Of a DNA stretch of 54,605 nt, positions 1 to 8,155 are shown piece by piece. The stretch comes from Bacteroidota bacterium (GTDB taxonomy: Bacteria; Bacteroidota; Bacteroidia; Chitinophagales; Chitinophagaceae): assembly GCA_023391015.1 (NCBI GenBank), contig JAEWBT010000096.1, forward strand, positions 1-54,605, given 5' to 3'. The notes under the pieces are model-generated. The model saw only the letters and a list, made by a program, of their open reading frames with translations, did no database searches and had not been told where the DNA came from. The position numbers and the translations under genes are program-made. Each line of letters starts with the position of its first letter. Position 1 is the stretch's first letter.

Positions 1-22
1 ATTCACTATTCACTATTCACTA
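1..22. repeat. Short tandem repeat ATTCACT
   Basis: Three direct copies of the heptamer ATTCACT (the last slightly degenerate) sit at the window edge just upstream of the Wzz-like gene. A related degenerate stretch is seen at 44649-44680. No function is evident. Confidence 0.7.
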
Positions 23-58
23 TCTCTTTATCTTCGCCCGCCGATTTCTCTTTTATTG

Positions 59-1054
59 ATGCAAAGCCCTGAAAACCTTTCTACCCCGCACGTTCGTTTC
101 GATTTGTTGGATATTCTGCATTCCATCCTGAAGCGCCGGAACTTTATTATTGCCATTACGGCGGCGGCTTTCCTGATTGGATTGGCGGTTTACTTTTTGA
201 GCCCGGCCAAATACAAAGCCAAGGCCGAAGTCATGATCGCCAACCCAATGACCTCCGACCGTGCGCGGCTCTTCTCGCAGGGCGCGTACGTGGATTATTT
301 TGCCAATGAGCAAATCAACGACCGGGCCTTGGCCATTGCCAACAGCGATCATGTGGCCCGCGAGGTGATCCGGCGCAATGGGCTGATGAAAGTGTATAAG
401 ATTAAGCCGACGAAGCCCGGCGCTATGGAAGCGGCGCTCAAAAAGCTGGAAAGCAATCTGACCATCGGTCGCACGGAATTCGGCTCGATCAATATTTCTT
501 TTACAGACAAAAACCCGAAGCGGGCTGCCGCCGTTACCAACAGTGCGGTAGCAATCATTGAAAACACGCTGAACCGCTACCTTTCCGGCATTCGCCTGAA
601 CTCGCGCGACGCCGTGCGCCGCCGCATTGCTCAAAGCGACAGCGCTATCCGCGTATTGACGGATTCGCTGGTGGCCCTGCGGGAGCGCACCGGAATCTAC
701 GACATCATTTCGCCCAACCGCTATGGCCTGACGATGAGCAATATCCGCAGCACCGATGCGCGGGCAATTGAGGAGTTGCAAAATCTGGAGTCGGTAAAGG
801 ACCAATACGTGATTGACCGGACGCGCTATATGGCGATGGCCGCCGAGGGCAGCACCGGTGTAGACGATAAAGAACTGCCGGCGCTGGAGGTGATTTCTAC
901 TGCGGAAGTGCCGGGTAAGAAAAGCGGGTTGGGCCTGGTTTCAACGCTGATCGCTTTCACGCTGGCCGGATTTGCGTTTAGCGTGTTGTGGGTAGTGTTT
1001 GCCGGTTGGTATCAGCGGGTGTCGGTGGCCATCCAAAGCCGCGAAGCCGTTTAG
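59..1054 (+). CDS. Wzz/GumC-like polysaccharide chain-length determinant
   Basis: Inner-membrane protein of 331 residues expected to set the chain length of an exported polysaccharide. It has the family layout: a short cytoplasmic N-terminus, a first membrane helix at about residues 28-48, a long periplasmic part with helical character, and a second helix at about 290-316. There is no C-terminal tyrosine-kinase domain, so it is the short Wzz-type form. An in-frame TTG lies one codon earlier, but ATG at 59 is preferred. The next gene, an O-antigen ligase/polymerase family protein, follows after 37 bases, supporting a polysaccharide operon that probably extends left of the window. Subfamily and substrate cannot be told from sequence. 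Confidence 0.8.
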   Translation: MQSPENLSTPHVRFDLLDILHSILKRRNFIIAITAAAFLIGLAVYFLSPAKYKAKAEVMIANPMTSDRARLFSQGAYVDYFANEQINDRALAIANSDHVAREVIRRNGLMKVYKIKPTKPGAMEAALKKLESNLTIGRTEFGSINISFTDKNPKRAAAVTNSAVAIIENTLNRYLSGIRLNSRDAVRRRIAQSDSAIRVLTDSLVALRERTGIYDIISPNRYGLTMSNIRSTDARAIEELQNLESVKDQYVIDRTRYMAMAAEGSTGVDDKELPALEVISTAEVPGKKSGLGLVSTLIAFTLAGFAFSVLWVVFAGWYQRVSVAIQSREAV

Positions 1055-1091
1055 AAAATCTTTCCGGCGGCTGTTTTCCGTTCCCCCAAAA

Positions 1092-2546
1092 ATGCAAGAG
1101 ACTCTTTTTTCCTGGATAGGCACCCGCAAGGGCAACATCGCCGTGGCGGTGGGGTTCTTGTTGTGTCTGGCCTATGCGGGCTATTCCGGAAACATGCTGA
1201 TTGCCTTGCTGCCGTTTGGGGTGTGCGCGGGCTTGCTGGTTTTGTTTGATTGGCGCAAGGCTTGGTGGATGCTTTTGGTGGGAATGGTGATTTCCTACGA
1301 CGTGGAGCTTTCGGCCACGCTGGCCACTTCCCTGCCCGACGAGCCGGTAATGGCCGGATTTCTGGTGGTTACGTTGCTGTTGATTCTGGCGCGGCGCAAC
1401 CTGTTTCCGGAAGATTATCTGCGCAATCCGCTGCTCTTGATCATTGCCTTGCAATATGCGTGGCTGGTGGTGGCGGTGATTTATTCGGAGGAGCCGCTTA
1501 TTTCTGTGAAGTTCTTTATTGCAAAGAACTGGTTTATGGCGTCGTTCCTGTTGATGCCCCTGCTAATCTTCCGGGATAAGGCAGATTTCCGGAAAGGGTT
1601 CCGGCTGGTGTTTTTTCCCCTGCTGCTGATTGTGGCGTACATCTTTATTGTTCACGCCGTAACCTACCATTTTGGCTTCCGGGAAATCGAGTATGCCATT
1701 CCGGATATCTTCTACAACCACGTGGATTATGGCACCATCCTGTCGATGGTTTTCCCACCGATGGTGGCGGCGCTGGTGCTGACGCGCAAGTATTCGAGGA
1801 AGTGGCTGGTGATGGCGTTTGTTATCTTGTTTTGGCTGGCAGCGATTTATTTTAGTTATGCGCGCGGGGCCGTATTGGCTATTCTTTTTGCAGGCATTAT
1901 GGTATTGGCTATTAAGATGCGGCTGGCGAATCTGGTAGTGCCTTTCTTTTATGCAGCGGTACTGGCGGTGGTATTTTTTCTGGCCAATAATTCCCGGTAT
2001 TTAGATTTTTATCCGGATTACAACCGCACGTACTCCCACGCTACTTTTAGCGACCACATGATTGCTACCTTCCGGGGGCAGGATATGAGCAGCGCCGAGC
2101 GCTTTTACCGCTGGATTGCCGCGGTGCGGATGAGCAAAGACCGCCCATGGACGGGTGTGGGTCCGAATGCCTTCTACGATTTCTATAAGCCTTATGCGGT
2201 CACCAATTTTCAGACGTGGGTGAGCCGTAACCCCGAGCGCAGCACGACGCACAACTACTTTTTGTTTATGCTGGTAGAGCAGGGTTGGCCGGCGATGCTG
2301 CTGTATGCCCTATTGGTACTCGCTTATTTCCGGCAGGCGCAGCGGGTATATCATCGCTTCCGGGACCGGTATTGGCGCGTCGTTACGCTGGGCGTGGCGG
2401 GGATGTTTGCCGCCGGTTTTATCAACAACTTTTTCTCTGAGTTGATTGAAACCCATAAAGTGGGTGCCTTTTATTATATGAGTATTGCGCTCTTGATTGT
2501 GCTGAACACAATTAGCAAGCGGGAGGTGTCAGGGGTTAGGGATTAA
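1092..2546 (+). CDS. O-antigen ligase/polymerase (Wzy/WaaL-like) membrane protein
   Basis: Polytopic membrane protein of 484 residues with about ten to twelve hydrophobic segments and one large periplasmic loop in the second half, as in the O-antigen ligase/polymerase family. The loop contains RSTTHNYFLFMLVEQGW, which matches the conserved His-Asn followed by Glu-x-Gly pattern of that family. A role in joining or polymerising lipid-linked glycans at the periplasmic face is inferred. ATG at 1092 is chosen because an earlier in-frame start would overlap the upstream gene and add a basic, non-membrane stretch. It lies 37 bases after the Wzz-like gene and is probably co-transcribed. Ligase and polymerase cannot be told apart here. 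Confidence 0.8.
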   Translation: MQETLFSWIGTRKGNIAVAVGFLLCLAYAGYSGNMLIALLPFGVCAGLLVLFDWRKAWWMLLVGMVISYDVELSATLATSLPDEPVMAGFLVVTLLLILARRNLFPEDYLRNPLLLIIALQYAWLVVAVIYSEEPLISVKFFIAKNWFMASFLLMPLLIFRDKADFRKGFRLVFFPLLLIVAYIFIVHAVTYHFGFREIEYAIPDIFYNHVDYGTILSMVFPPMVAALVLTRKYSRKWLVMAFVILFWLAAIYFSYARGAVLAILFAGIMVLAIKMRLANLVVPFFYAAVLAVVFFLANNSRYLDFYPDYNRTYSHATFSDHMIATFRGQDMSSAERFYRWIAAVRMSKDRPWTGVGPNAFYDFYKPYAVTNFQTWVSRNPERSTTHNYFLFMLVEQGWPAMLLYALLVLAYFRQAQRVYHRFRDRYWRVVTLGVAGMFAAGFINNFFSELIETHKVGAFYYMSIALLIVLNTISKREVSGVRD

Positions 2547-2731
2547 GACAAGATTCAAAATCCAAACGCCAAAATTCAAGCGCTCAAGAGTAAAGGTCAA
2601 TTTCCGGAAATCAGCTGCCTAAAAGCCTGGCTTTTATGCCGAAGGCTCCAACGTCTGTCATCCTGAGCTTGTTGAAGGGCCAATAGCGCAGCCCCAACCA
2701 CCCGAAGGGTCTTCTTTTTTACATTATTACA
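2547..2731. repeat. Intergenic stretch with a GTCATCCTGAGC-type dispersed repeat
   Basis: No gene is seen. The stretch holds a low-complexity portion (2550-2590), one TTTCCGGAAA (2601-2610), and GTCATCCTGAGC...GAAGGG followed by CCCGAAGGGTCTTC near 2657-2714. The latter resembles, from memory, an interspersed repeat common in Bacteroidota intergenic DNA. The two GAAGGG halves are in inverted-like context and could fold. Confidence 0.5.
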
Positions 2732-2763
2732 TTGCAGTATTAAGTCCCTGTTACTTAATTTTG
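2732..2763 (+). promoter_or_regulatory. Bacteroidota-type promoter of pckA
   Basis: A TTG at 2732-2734 is followed after 21 bases by TAATTTTG at 2756-2763. This fits the -33 / -7 (TANNTTTG) architecture of the Bacteroidota primary sigma factor. The ATG of pckA lies 36 bases further on, leaving a leader of about 30 bases. Confidence 0.6.
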
Positions 2764-2799
2764 CCCCACTTTACACATTTCTCCAAGAAACCGCACATT

Positions 2800-4419
2800 A
2801 TGCAGGAATTTGGCACAAAAAATCCGCAGGCCCGCCTCGCTGACCTCGGTATCAATCCGTCTATTGCTCACTGGAATCTGGCTCCCGAAGCACTGGTACA
2901 AAAGACGCTGGAACTGGGACAAGGAACGCTCAACGACTCGGGCGCACTGTGTGTAAGCACCGGAAAATTCACCGGCCGCTCTCCCAAGGATAAGTTTACC
3001 GTTAAAGACGCCATCACCGAAAACACGGTGAGCTGGGGAGAGCCCAACTTTCCTTTTTCGCCGGAAGCGTTCGACAAGCTGTATGATAAAGTAGCGGCCC
3101 ACCTCTCCAACCGCGAAGTGTGGGTGCGCGATGCCTATGCCTGTGCCGATCCGCAATACCGCCTCAACGTGCGCGTGGTGAATGAAACACCCTGGGCCAA
3201 CCTGTTTTGCAACGACCTGTTTCTGCGCCCAACCAGCGAAGAACTGCAAACGCAAAATCACGACTGGCTGATCCTCCAAGCGCCTTCTTTCCTCGCCGAT
3301 CCGGAAGTGGACGGTACACGCCAAGGCAATTTCACTATCGTGAACTTTACCCGGAAAGTTATCCTCATTGGTGGCTCGGCCTATACCGGTGAGATGAAAA
3401 AAGGCATCTTCGGCGTACTGAATTTTGTGCTGCCCAACGACCATAAAGTGCTTTCCATGCACTGCTCGGCCAATGAAGGCAAAGACGGTGACGTAGCCCT
3501 GTTCTTTGGTCTTTCCGGCACTGGTAAAACCACGCTTTCTGCTGATCCGGAGCGCGCTCTGATCGGCGACGATGAGCATGGCTGGGCCGACGGCTCTGTC
3601 TTCAACTTTGAAGGCGGCTGCTATGCCAAGGTGATTGACCTGAGCAAGGAAAAAGAGCCACAAATCTGGGAAGCGATTAAGCCCGGCACCATTCTGGAAA
3701 ACATTGTTTTCAAAGAAGGCACCAACGAAGTGGACTACACCGACGGCTCTATTACGGAGAACACCCGCGCGGCGTATCCGATTGATTTTATCCCTAACGC
3801 CAAAGAGCCTTCCTACGGCGGCGACCCGAAGAACATTTTCTTCCTCACCGCCGACGCGTTTGGCATTCTGCCGCCCATCTCCCGACTTTCCAAAGAGCAG
3901 GCGATGTATCAGTTTATGAGCGGCTACACCGCCAAAGTAGCGGGTACCGAAGTAGGTGTAACCGAGCCGCAGCCGACGTTCTCGGCGTGCTTTGGTCGCG
4001 TATTCCTGCCCCTGCACCCGGCCAAATACGCCGAGCTGCTGGGTAAGAAACTGGAAGCCCACCCGGACGTGAAAGTATGGTTGATCAACACCGGCTGGAC
4101 CGGCGGCGCCTACGGCACCGGCAAGCGCATGAGCCTGAAGCACACCCGCGCCATGATTACCGCTGCCATGAAAGGCGAGCTGGATAACGTGGAATACACC
4201 CCGCACGCCGTGTTTGGGTTTATGAAGCCGCAAAGCGTTCCGGGCGTTCCAAGCGAAGTGCTGAACCCGCGTGAAACCTGGGCCGACAAAGACGAATACG
4301 ACCGCAAAGCCACCGACCTGGCGAAGTTGTTTGTGAAAAACTTTGAGAAATACGCCGAAGGCACTTCTGAAGCCATCAAGAGCGCCGCGCCCAAAACCGA
4401 GATTCCGGTAGAAGCATAA
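2800..4419 (+). CDS. pckA: Phosphoenolpyruvate carboxykinase (ATP)
   Basis: Cytoplasmic enzyme converting oxaloacetate and ATP to phosphoenolpyruvate, CO2 and ADP, the entry step of gluconeogenesis. The 539-residue product has the usual family length and shows STGKFTGRSPKDKF near the N-terminus, the kinase P-loop GLSGTGKTTLS at about residue 237, and the metal/nucleotide motif GDDEHGW shortly after. The C-terminal half carries NTGWTGGAYGTGKRM, also conserved. ATG at 2800 is chosen over an upstream TTG because it begins the conserved region and follows a promoter at a proper distance. It is monocistronic, closed by a strong terminator. The gene contains no TTCCGGAA, unlike much of the window. 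Confidence 0.97.
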   Translation: MQEFGTKNPQARLADLGINPSIAHWNLAPEALVQKTLELGQGTLNDSGALCVSTGKFTGRSPKDKFTVKDAITENTVSWGEPNFPFSPEAFDKLYDKVAAHLSNREVWVRDAYACADPQYRLNVRVVNETPWANLFCNDLFLRPTSEELQTQNHDWLILQAPSFLADPEVDGTRQGNFTIVNFTRKVILIGGSAYTGEMKKGIFGVLNFVLPNDHKVLSMHCSANEGKDGDVALFFGLSGTGKTTLSADPERALIGDDEHGWADGSVFNFEGGCYAKVIDLSKEKEPQIWEAIKPGTILENIVFKEGTNEVDYTDGSITENTRAAYPIDFIPNAKEPSYGGDPKNIFFLTADAFGILPPISRLSKEQAMYQFMSGYTAKVAGTEVGVTEPQPTFSACFGRVFLPLHPAKYAELLGKKLEAHPDVKVWLINTGWTGGAYGTGKRMSLKHTRAMITAAMKGELDNVEYTPHAVFGFMKPQSVPGVPSEVLNPRETWADKDEYDRKATDLAKLFVKNFEKYAEGTSEAIKSAAPKTEIPVEA

Positions 4420-4421
4420 GG

Positions 4422-4457
4422 CTGTTATTTTCCGGAAATTTCCGGAAAAAATAGCAG
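4422..4457. repeat. Imperfect palindrome built from two TTTCCGGAAA copies
   Basis: Two TTTCCGGAAA units at 4429-4438 and 4439-4448 sit head to tail, flanked by CTGTTATT on the left and AATAGCAG on the right. The whole 36-nt stretch is therefore a near-perfect inverted repeat directly after the pckA stop codon. Confidence 0.75.
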
Positions 4458-4490
4458 AAAAGGTCTGGGTAATCTTTACCCGGACCTTTT
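4458..4490. terminator. Terminator hairpin between pckA and cls
   Basis: AAAGGTCTGGGTAA pairs with TTACCCGGACCTTT across a short TCT-type loop, with flanking A and T runs. It lies between two convergent genes and could stop transcription from both sides. Confidence 0.75.
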
Positions 4491-4533
4491 CGTTTTGTAT
4501 AGGAAACCAGTCAGAGAAATTATTTCCCCCTTC

Positions 4534-6006
4534 CTACAACAACGGCGCAACCAGCCGGCATACCGAGTCAAAACCGCGCTGCAACACCGGGCGTTCCTGC
4601 CAGCCTTGTAGTTCAAGGCAGCGGCTGTGGGATTTATCTTCGGCAAAAGAGGCTTCCAACCGCTGGCTGAGCGCCGGGTCGTATACCAGCGAGGTGATTT
4701 CAAAATTGAGGTAGAAGCTGCGGGTATCCATATTCACCGTACCAATAAACGAAAGGGTTTCGTCAATGGAAATGGTTTTGGCGTGGATAAAACCTTTCTG
4801 GTAGAGATAGACCTTGACGCCGCGCTCCAGCAAAGGCTTGATAAACGAAAACGAGGCGTGCTGCACGATAAAAGAATCGGATTTTTCGGGAATCATCAAC
4901 TCTACCTCAATGCCGGTACTGGCGGCGATTTGCAAAGCAGTGGTCAGCTCGGTATTGGGAATGTAGTAGGGCGTGCAGATACGAACACTTTTCCGGGCCT
5001 GGCTGATGGCCAGCAGGATGGCTTCCAGGATGTAGGGAACCGGCGCGCTGGGTCCACTGGCCGCAATGGCTACGGTGGCCGAGCCGTGCTGCGCTTCGCG
5101 TTGATTGAGCAGGTGGAGTTCCTTTTCCAGAAAATCATCTTTGCCACCGGAAAAAAGCCAGCTCAACAGGAATTGGATTTGCAGCAGCTTCACGGCGTTG
5201 CCTTCTATCTTCAGAGCGGTGTCGCGCCAGAAAAGTTTGTGCTTGCCGTTGTTCCAGTACCGGTCGTCAATGTTGATGCCGCCAATAAAGCCCACTTTGC
5301 CATCTATCGCTACGATTTTGCGGTGATTGCGGTAGTTGCTGTTGGCCAGCGAGGTAAAGGTTACCGGCATGGTCTTGAGCAGGGGAATGCCCGCCGCTTC
5401 GAGTCGTTTGGGAATGTCGCCAATATGGTTGGAGCCCACGTCGTCCACAATCACGCGAACGCAAACGCCCTCACCAGCCTTCTGAATGAGCAGGTCAGCG
5501 ATGTGGTTGCCAAGGTCATCGGCGGTGAAGATGTAATATTCTACCAGAATACTTGTGGTGGCAGCAGCAATGGCTGTGAATAATTCCGGAAATTTTTCTT
5601 CGCCGTTGAGCAGCAATTGCACCGTGTTGCCGGTGCTGATGAGCGTCTGGCGCTGTGCATAGAGGTAGGCAAACGGCTGGGAGAGGTCGCCCACCTTTTG
5701 TTGAAGCGTTTGAAGATGCGCCTCCATTTGCGGTTGCAGCGCGTCAAGATGCTCCGCCATCTTCCGGCGGTCCCGGTCGCCTTTTCTTTTGAATGCCCAT
5801 CTTTTGAAAACCGGTTTTCGGCCCACGAGGTAATAGGCAATCAGTCCAACAATGGGTAGAAACACAATTACCATGATATAGGCAAGCGACTTGCTGGGGT
5901 TGCGGTTTTCGCTCAGGATGGTGACGATCACGCCGGTATACACCAATAGCATCGGCGCCCAATACCAGGTAGCGATAAAATGACCGATGGTTTCCAGGGT
6001 GTGCAT
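4534..6006 (-). CDS. cls: Cardiolipin synthase (phospholipase D family)
   Basis: Membrane enzyme joining two phosphatidylglycerol molecules into cardiolipin. The 490-residue product has two N-terminal membrane helices (about residues 15-60), as in the ClsA class. Two phospholipase D HKD motifs follow: HRKIVAIDGKVGFIGG in the middle and HAKTISIDETLSFIGT near the C-terminus, each with the expected His, Lys and Asp. Length and domain order match full-length bacterial Cls. The gene runs convergent to pckA and appears to be transcribed alone. It holds one TTCCGGAA at 5584. Confidence 0.93.
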   Translation of the reverse strand: MHTLETIGHFIATWYWAPMLLVYTGVIVTILSENRNPSKSLAYIMVIVFLPIVGLIAYYLVGRKPVFKRWAFKRKGDRDRRKMAEHLDALQPQMEAHLQTLQQKVGDLSQPFAYLYAQRQTLISTGNTVQLLLNGEEKFPELFTAIAAATTSILVEYYIFTADDLGNHIADLLIQKAGEGVCVRVIVDDVGSNHIGDIPKRLEAAGIPLLKTMPVTFTSLANSNYRNHRKIVAIDGKVGFIGGINIDDRYWNNGKHKLFWRDTALKIEGNAVKLLQIQFLLSWLFSGGKDDFLEKELHLLNQREAQHGSATVAIAASGPSAPVPYILEAILLAISQARKSVRICTPYYIPNTELTTALQIAASTGIEVELMIPEKSDSFIVQHASFSFIKPLLERGVKVYLYQKGFIHAKTISIDETLSFIGTVNMDTRSFYLNFEITSLVYDPALSQRLEASFAEDKSHSRCLELQGWQERPVLQRGFDSVCRLVAPLL

Positions 6007-6124
6007 AAGGCTTTAACTAACTGAAATTTAGTGCCTTCATTTTCGGAAAGCATGCCGGAATCGCTTTCTGCTTGGCGGTGAGGCAGTGATAGGGTGCTGG
6101 ATAACGGTGGATGGTTCATCCTGG

Positions 6125-7057
6125 TTAGTAAGCACTATCCACAGCCATAGCCGGGGAGGCGTCTTCGCCCTCTGTTTCCGCCGGTGCATTGCTGATGTGA
6201 TACATGCTGTATTCATCCAGATCGGCCAGGTACGGCTGATCGGAATTGAGGGAAAATTCGTCTTTCGCCCGGTTGACAGGTTCCAGCTGAAGGCTTTTTA
6301 AAGAATAAGACTTGCCGTCTTTCACGAAGGGATCAGGCAGGGTAAAAACGTGTGCTTCGTCAATAGCGGCCTTGGCTTTATTGGAGAGCATCAGCAAATC
6401 CAACCGGTAATATTTGCCGCTACTGTTGCTGCCATCGCTGGAAACAGAAGCGCGCCAGCCAAAAGAGGTTTCTACCTGGATGGTACGGTCGGCGGTTACC
6501 CACTCGTAAGACCGCACATCAAAGCCGCGGTCCAAGTAGTAGGCATGCGTAGGTTCGCCGTATTTTTTCCGGAAAGCTGCCAGCACTAGCTGCACCATTT
6601 TTGGGTCGATGATCTCGGCTTCGGCGTAATAGGCTACCGGCTTTTTGTGGAGGTCTGTCAGCGTGTAAAGCGTATGAAAATACGCCCCGCCGATCTTGGC
6701 TACGCTATCCAGTTGTGGGGTTTTATAGAGAAAACCAAAGTCCTTTTTGGGCAGGGAAAGACCGGCTTCCCCAGCCATATAACTTTCAATCCGGTACCGG
6801 AAAATACTGTCGGCCTGCGGGTGGGTCGGGTCATACGCCGAGTCGGAGTCAAAAGCATAGTCGTTGATGAAACGCTTCGAATACAGCGTTGGAACATCTT
6901 CATTGAACGTTGCTTTTTCCAAATCAAAGCCTGCGCCGTCGTCCAACACTTTGGGCTGGCTGGAAATCACGGTGCTGCTGCCAGTGCCGCTGGTGCTGTC
7001 CTGACTGCACGAGGCGCTTAAAAAAAGAGTAAAAAGAAGAAGAGAAAGTCGGTTCAT
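6125..7057 (-). CDS. Hypothetical lipoprotein
   Basis: A 310-residue protein of unrecognised family. The N-terminus MNRLSLLLFTLFLSASC is a lipoprotein signal with the lipid-attachment Cys at residue 17, followed by a Ser/Thr-rich linker. The mature part is soluble, acidic and rich in Tyr and Asp, with no membrane helix and no motif I recognise. It contains FRKKYGEPTHAYY, which has the feel of a periplasmic fold but is not diagnostic. It is expected at the outer or inner membrane facing the periplasm. The next gene in the same direction is an ABC ATPase about 70 bases upstream, so co-transcription is possible. No function is assigned. Confidence 0.75.
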   Translation of the reverse strand: MNRLSLLLFTLFLSASCSQDSTSGTGSSTVISSQPKVLDDGAGFDLEKATFNEDVPTLYSKRFINDYAFDSDSAYDPTHPQADSIFRYRIESYMAGEAGLSLPKKDFGFLYKTPQLDSVAKIGGAYFHTLYTLTDLHKKPVAYYAEAEIIDPKMVQLVLAAFRKKYGEPTHAYYLDRGFDVRSYEWVTADRTIQVETSFGWRASVSSDGSNSSGKYYRLDLLMLSNKAKAAIDEAHVFTLPDPFVKDGKSYSLKSLQLEPVNRAKDEFSLNSDQPYLADLDEYSMYHISNAPAETEGEDASPAMAVDSAY

Positions 7058-7126
7058 GAACAGTAGAGCAGGAGGCTAATGACCTTACAAACTCTGTACC
7101 TTCTGGAACATCACTGTTTGGGAAAT

Positions 7127-7732
7127 TTACTTTTCTCTGGTGAGATGACCATCCCGCAACGTCCAGATTGTATCTGCCAACTGCTGCGCCCGTTCCGGTT
7201 GATGGTCGGTAAATAAAATGCCCTTGCTTCTGCTTTCGGCAGTGACAATCGCCCCAAACCGCTCCACCATCACCGGACTCATGCCTCGGAAAGGCTCATC
7301 CAGCAACAGGTATGGGCTTTGTTGGCGCAGCAAACAATACAGCTCTACAATGCGTTGTTCGCCGCCCGAAAGCTGGGCAAACCGGTTGGTAAGCAAGGGT
7401 AAAAATTCCGGAAAATCGGCGGTAAAAGCCTTCTCCGGAATCCCGAAATGAGCCAGCACAGTTTTCACACGCAGGCTTTTGGGCGTCATGGATGCTTGCG
7501 GCAAGAAGCGAAGGCGCTCTGGTTTCCGGAAAAGAGCGGGTTGGGGAATACCGTCTATCCGTATCAAGCCTTCGCAGCGCAACAAGCCGTAGATTATAAG
7601 GAGCAAACTTGTTTTGCCGCTGCCGCTCGTGCCCAGCAACGCAACCGGTTTTCCCTTTTCTACCCGCAGGTAAATTCCGGAAAGCAAGGCGCGACCGGCC
7701 CGGAAGAGGCGAATGCTGTCGGCTTCAAGCAT
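7127..7732 (-). CDS. Small ABC transporter ATP-binding protein
   Basis: A 201-residue stand-alone ABC ATPase, near the minimum length for the family. Walker A is GTSGSGKTS, the signature is LSGGEQRIVELYCLL, Walker B is YLLLDEPF, and the switch His lies in FTDHQPE. All catalytic elements are present. It overlaps by 8 bases the end of the preceding small membrane-protein gene, so the two are translationally coupled and probably form one transporter or a lipid- or protein-handling complex. No substrate-binding protein lies nearby, so the direction and cargo of transport are unknown. Confidence 0.85.
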   Translation of the reverse strand: MLEADSIRLFRAGRALLSGIYLRVEKGKPVALLGTSGSGKTSLLLIIYGLLRCEGLIRIDGIPQPALFRKPERLRFLPQASMTPKSLRVKTVLAHFGIPEKAFTADFPEFLPLLTNRFAQLSGGEQRIVELYCLLRQQSPYLLLDEPFRGMSPVMVERFGAIVTAESRSKGILFTDHQPERAQQLADTIWTLRDGHLTREK

Positions 7733-8036
7733 AAGGATTTCCGGAAAGAAGGATTATAATGGCAGTGCTGAACAACAAAAAATCCACCCCAAACAGCGTC
7801 AGCCAAAGTCGCGTAGGGGTCAGGCCCAGGTTGCGGTAGTAAAACGCCTCGGTTGTCCGCAGCTTTCGCACCAGGTAAAAAAGCAAAACGCTGGAGATGA
7901 TTTTAGCCCAAATCAGGATGAGAACAATGGCGCTTCCATACAGCCAAACCAGTTGCAAAAACGCTATATCCACCACGAGCAAAGCCGGGGCGGTGCGCTT
8001 TGCAAATGTGAGAAAAAGGGAAAGCTTGGGCGGCAT
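7725..8036 (-). CDS. Small membrane protein coupled to ABC ATPase
   Basis: A protein of about 103 residues with three hydrophobic segments (AFLQLVWLYGSAIVLILIWA, a short SSVLLFYLV stretch, and LWLTLFGVDFLLFSTAIIIL near the end). No family is recognised. Overlap of 8 bases with the following ABC ATPase implies coupled translation and a shared complex. This would make it an unusually small permease or an accessory subunit. ATG at 8036 is chosen because a TACCTTTA box (read on the minus strand, 8047-8054) lies just upstream. An ATG at 8072 would add 12 residues. Function is inferred only from the neighbour. Confidence 0.6.
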   Translation of the reverse strand: MPPKLSLFLTFAKRTAPALLVVDIAFLQLVWLYGSAIVLILIWAKIISSVLLFYLVRKLRTTEAFYYRNLGLTPTRLWLTLFGVDFLLFSTAIIILLSGNPYA

Positions 8037-8125
8037 GGGGGAACAATAAAGGTAGGCAAGAGGTAAAGTCATTTTCTTAAAAACGATGCTTTGTGGACTG
8101 AGGGCATTCCATCCCACCCAAAGAT

Positions 8126-8133
8126 TACCTTTG
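8126..8133 (+). promoter_or_regulatory. -7 box of gcvT
   Basis: TACCTTTG matches TANNTTTG and lies 22 bases before the gcvT ATG. No convincing TTG is seen at the expected -33 spacing. Confidence 0.5.
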
Positions 8134-8155
8134 CGGCCATTTCCAATTGATTTTC

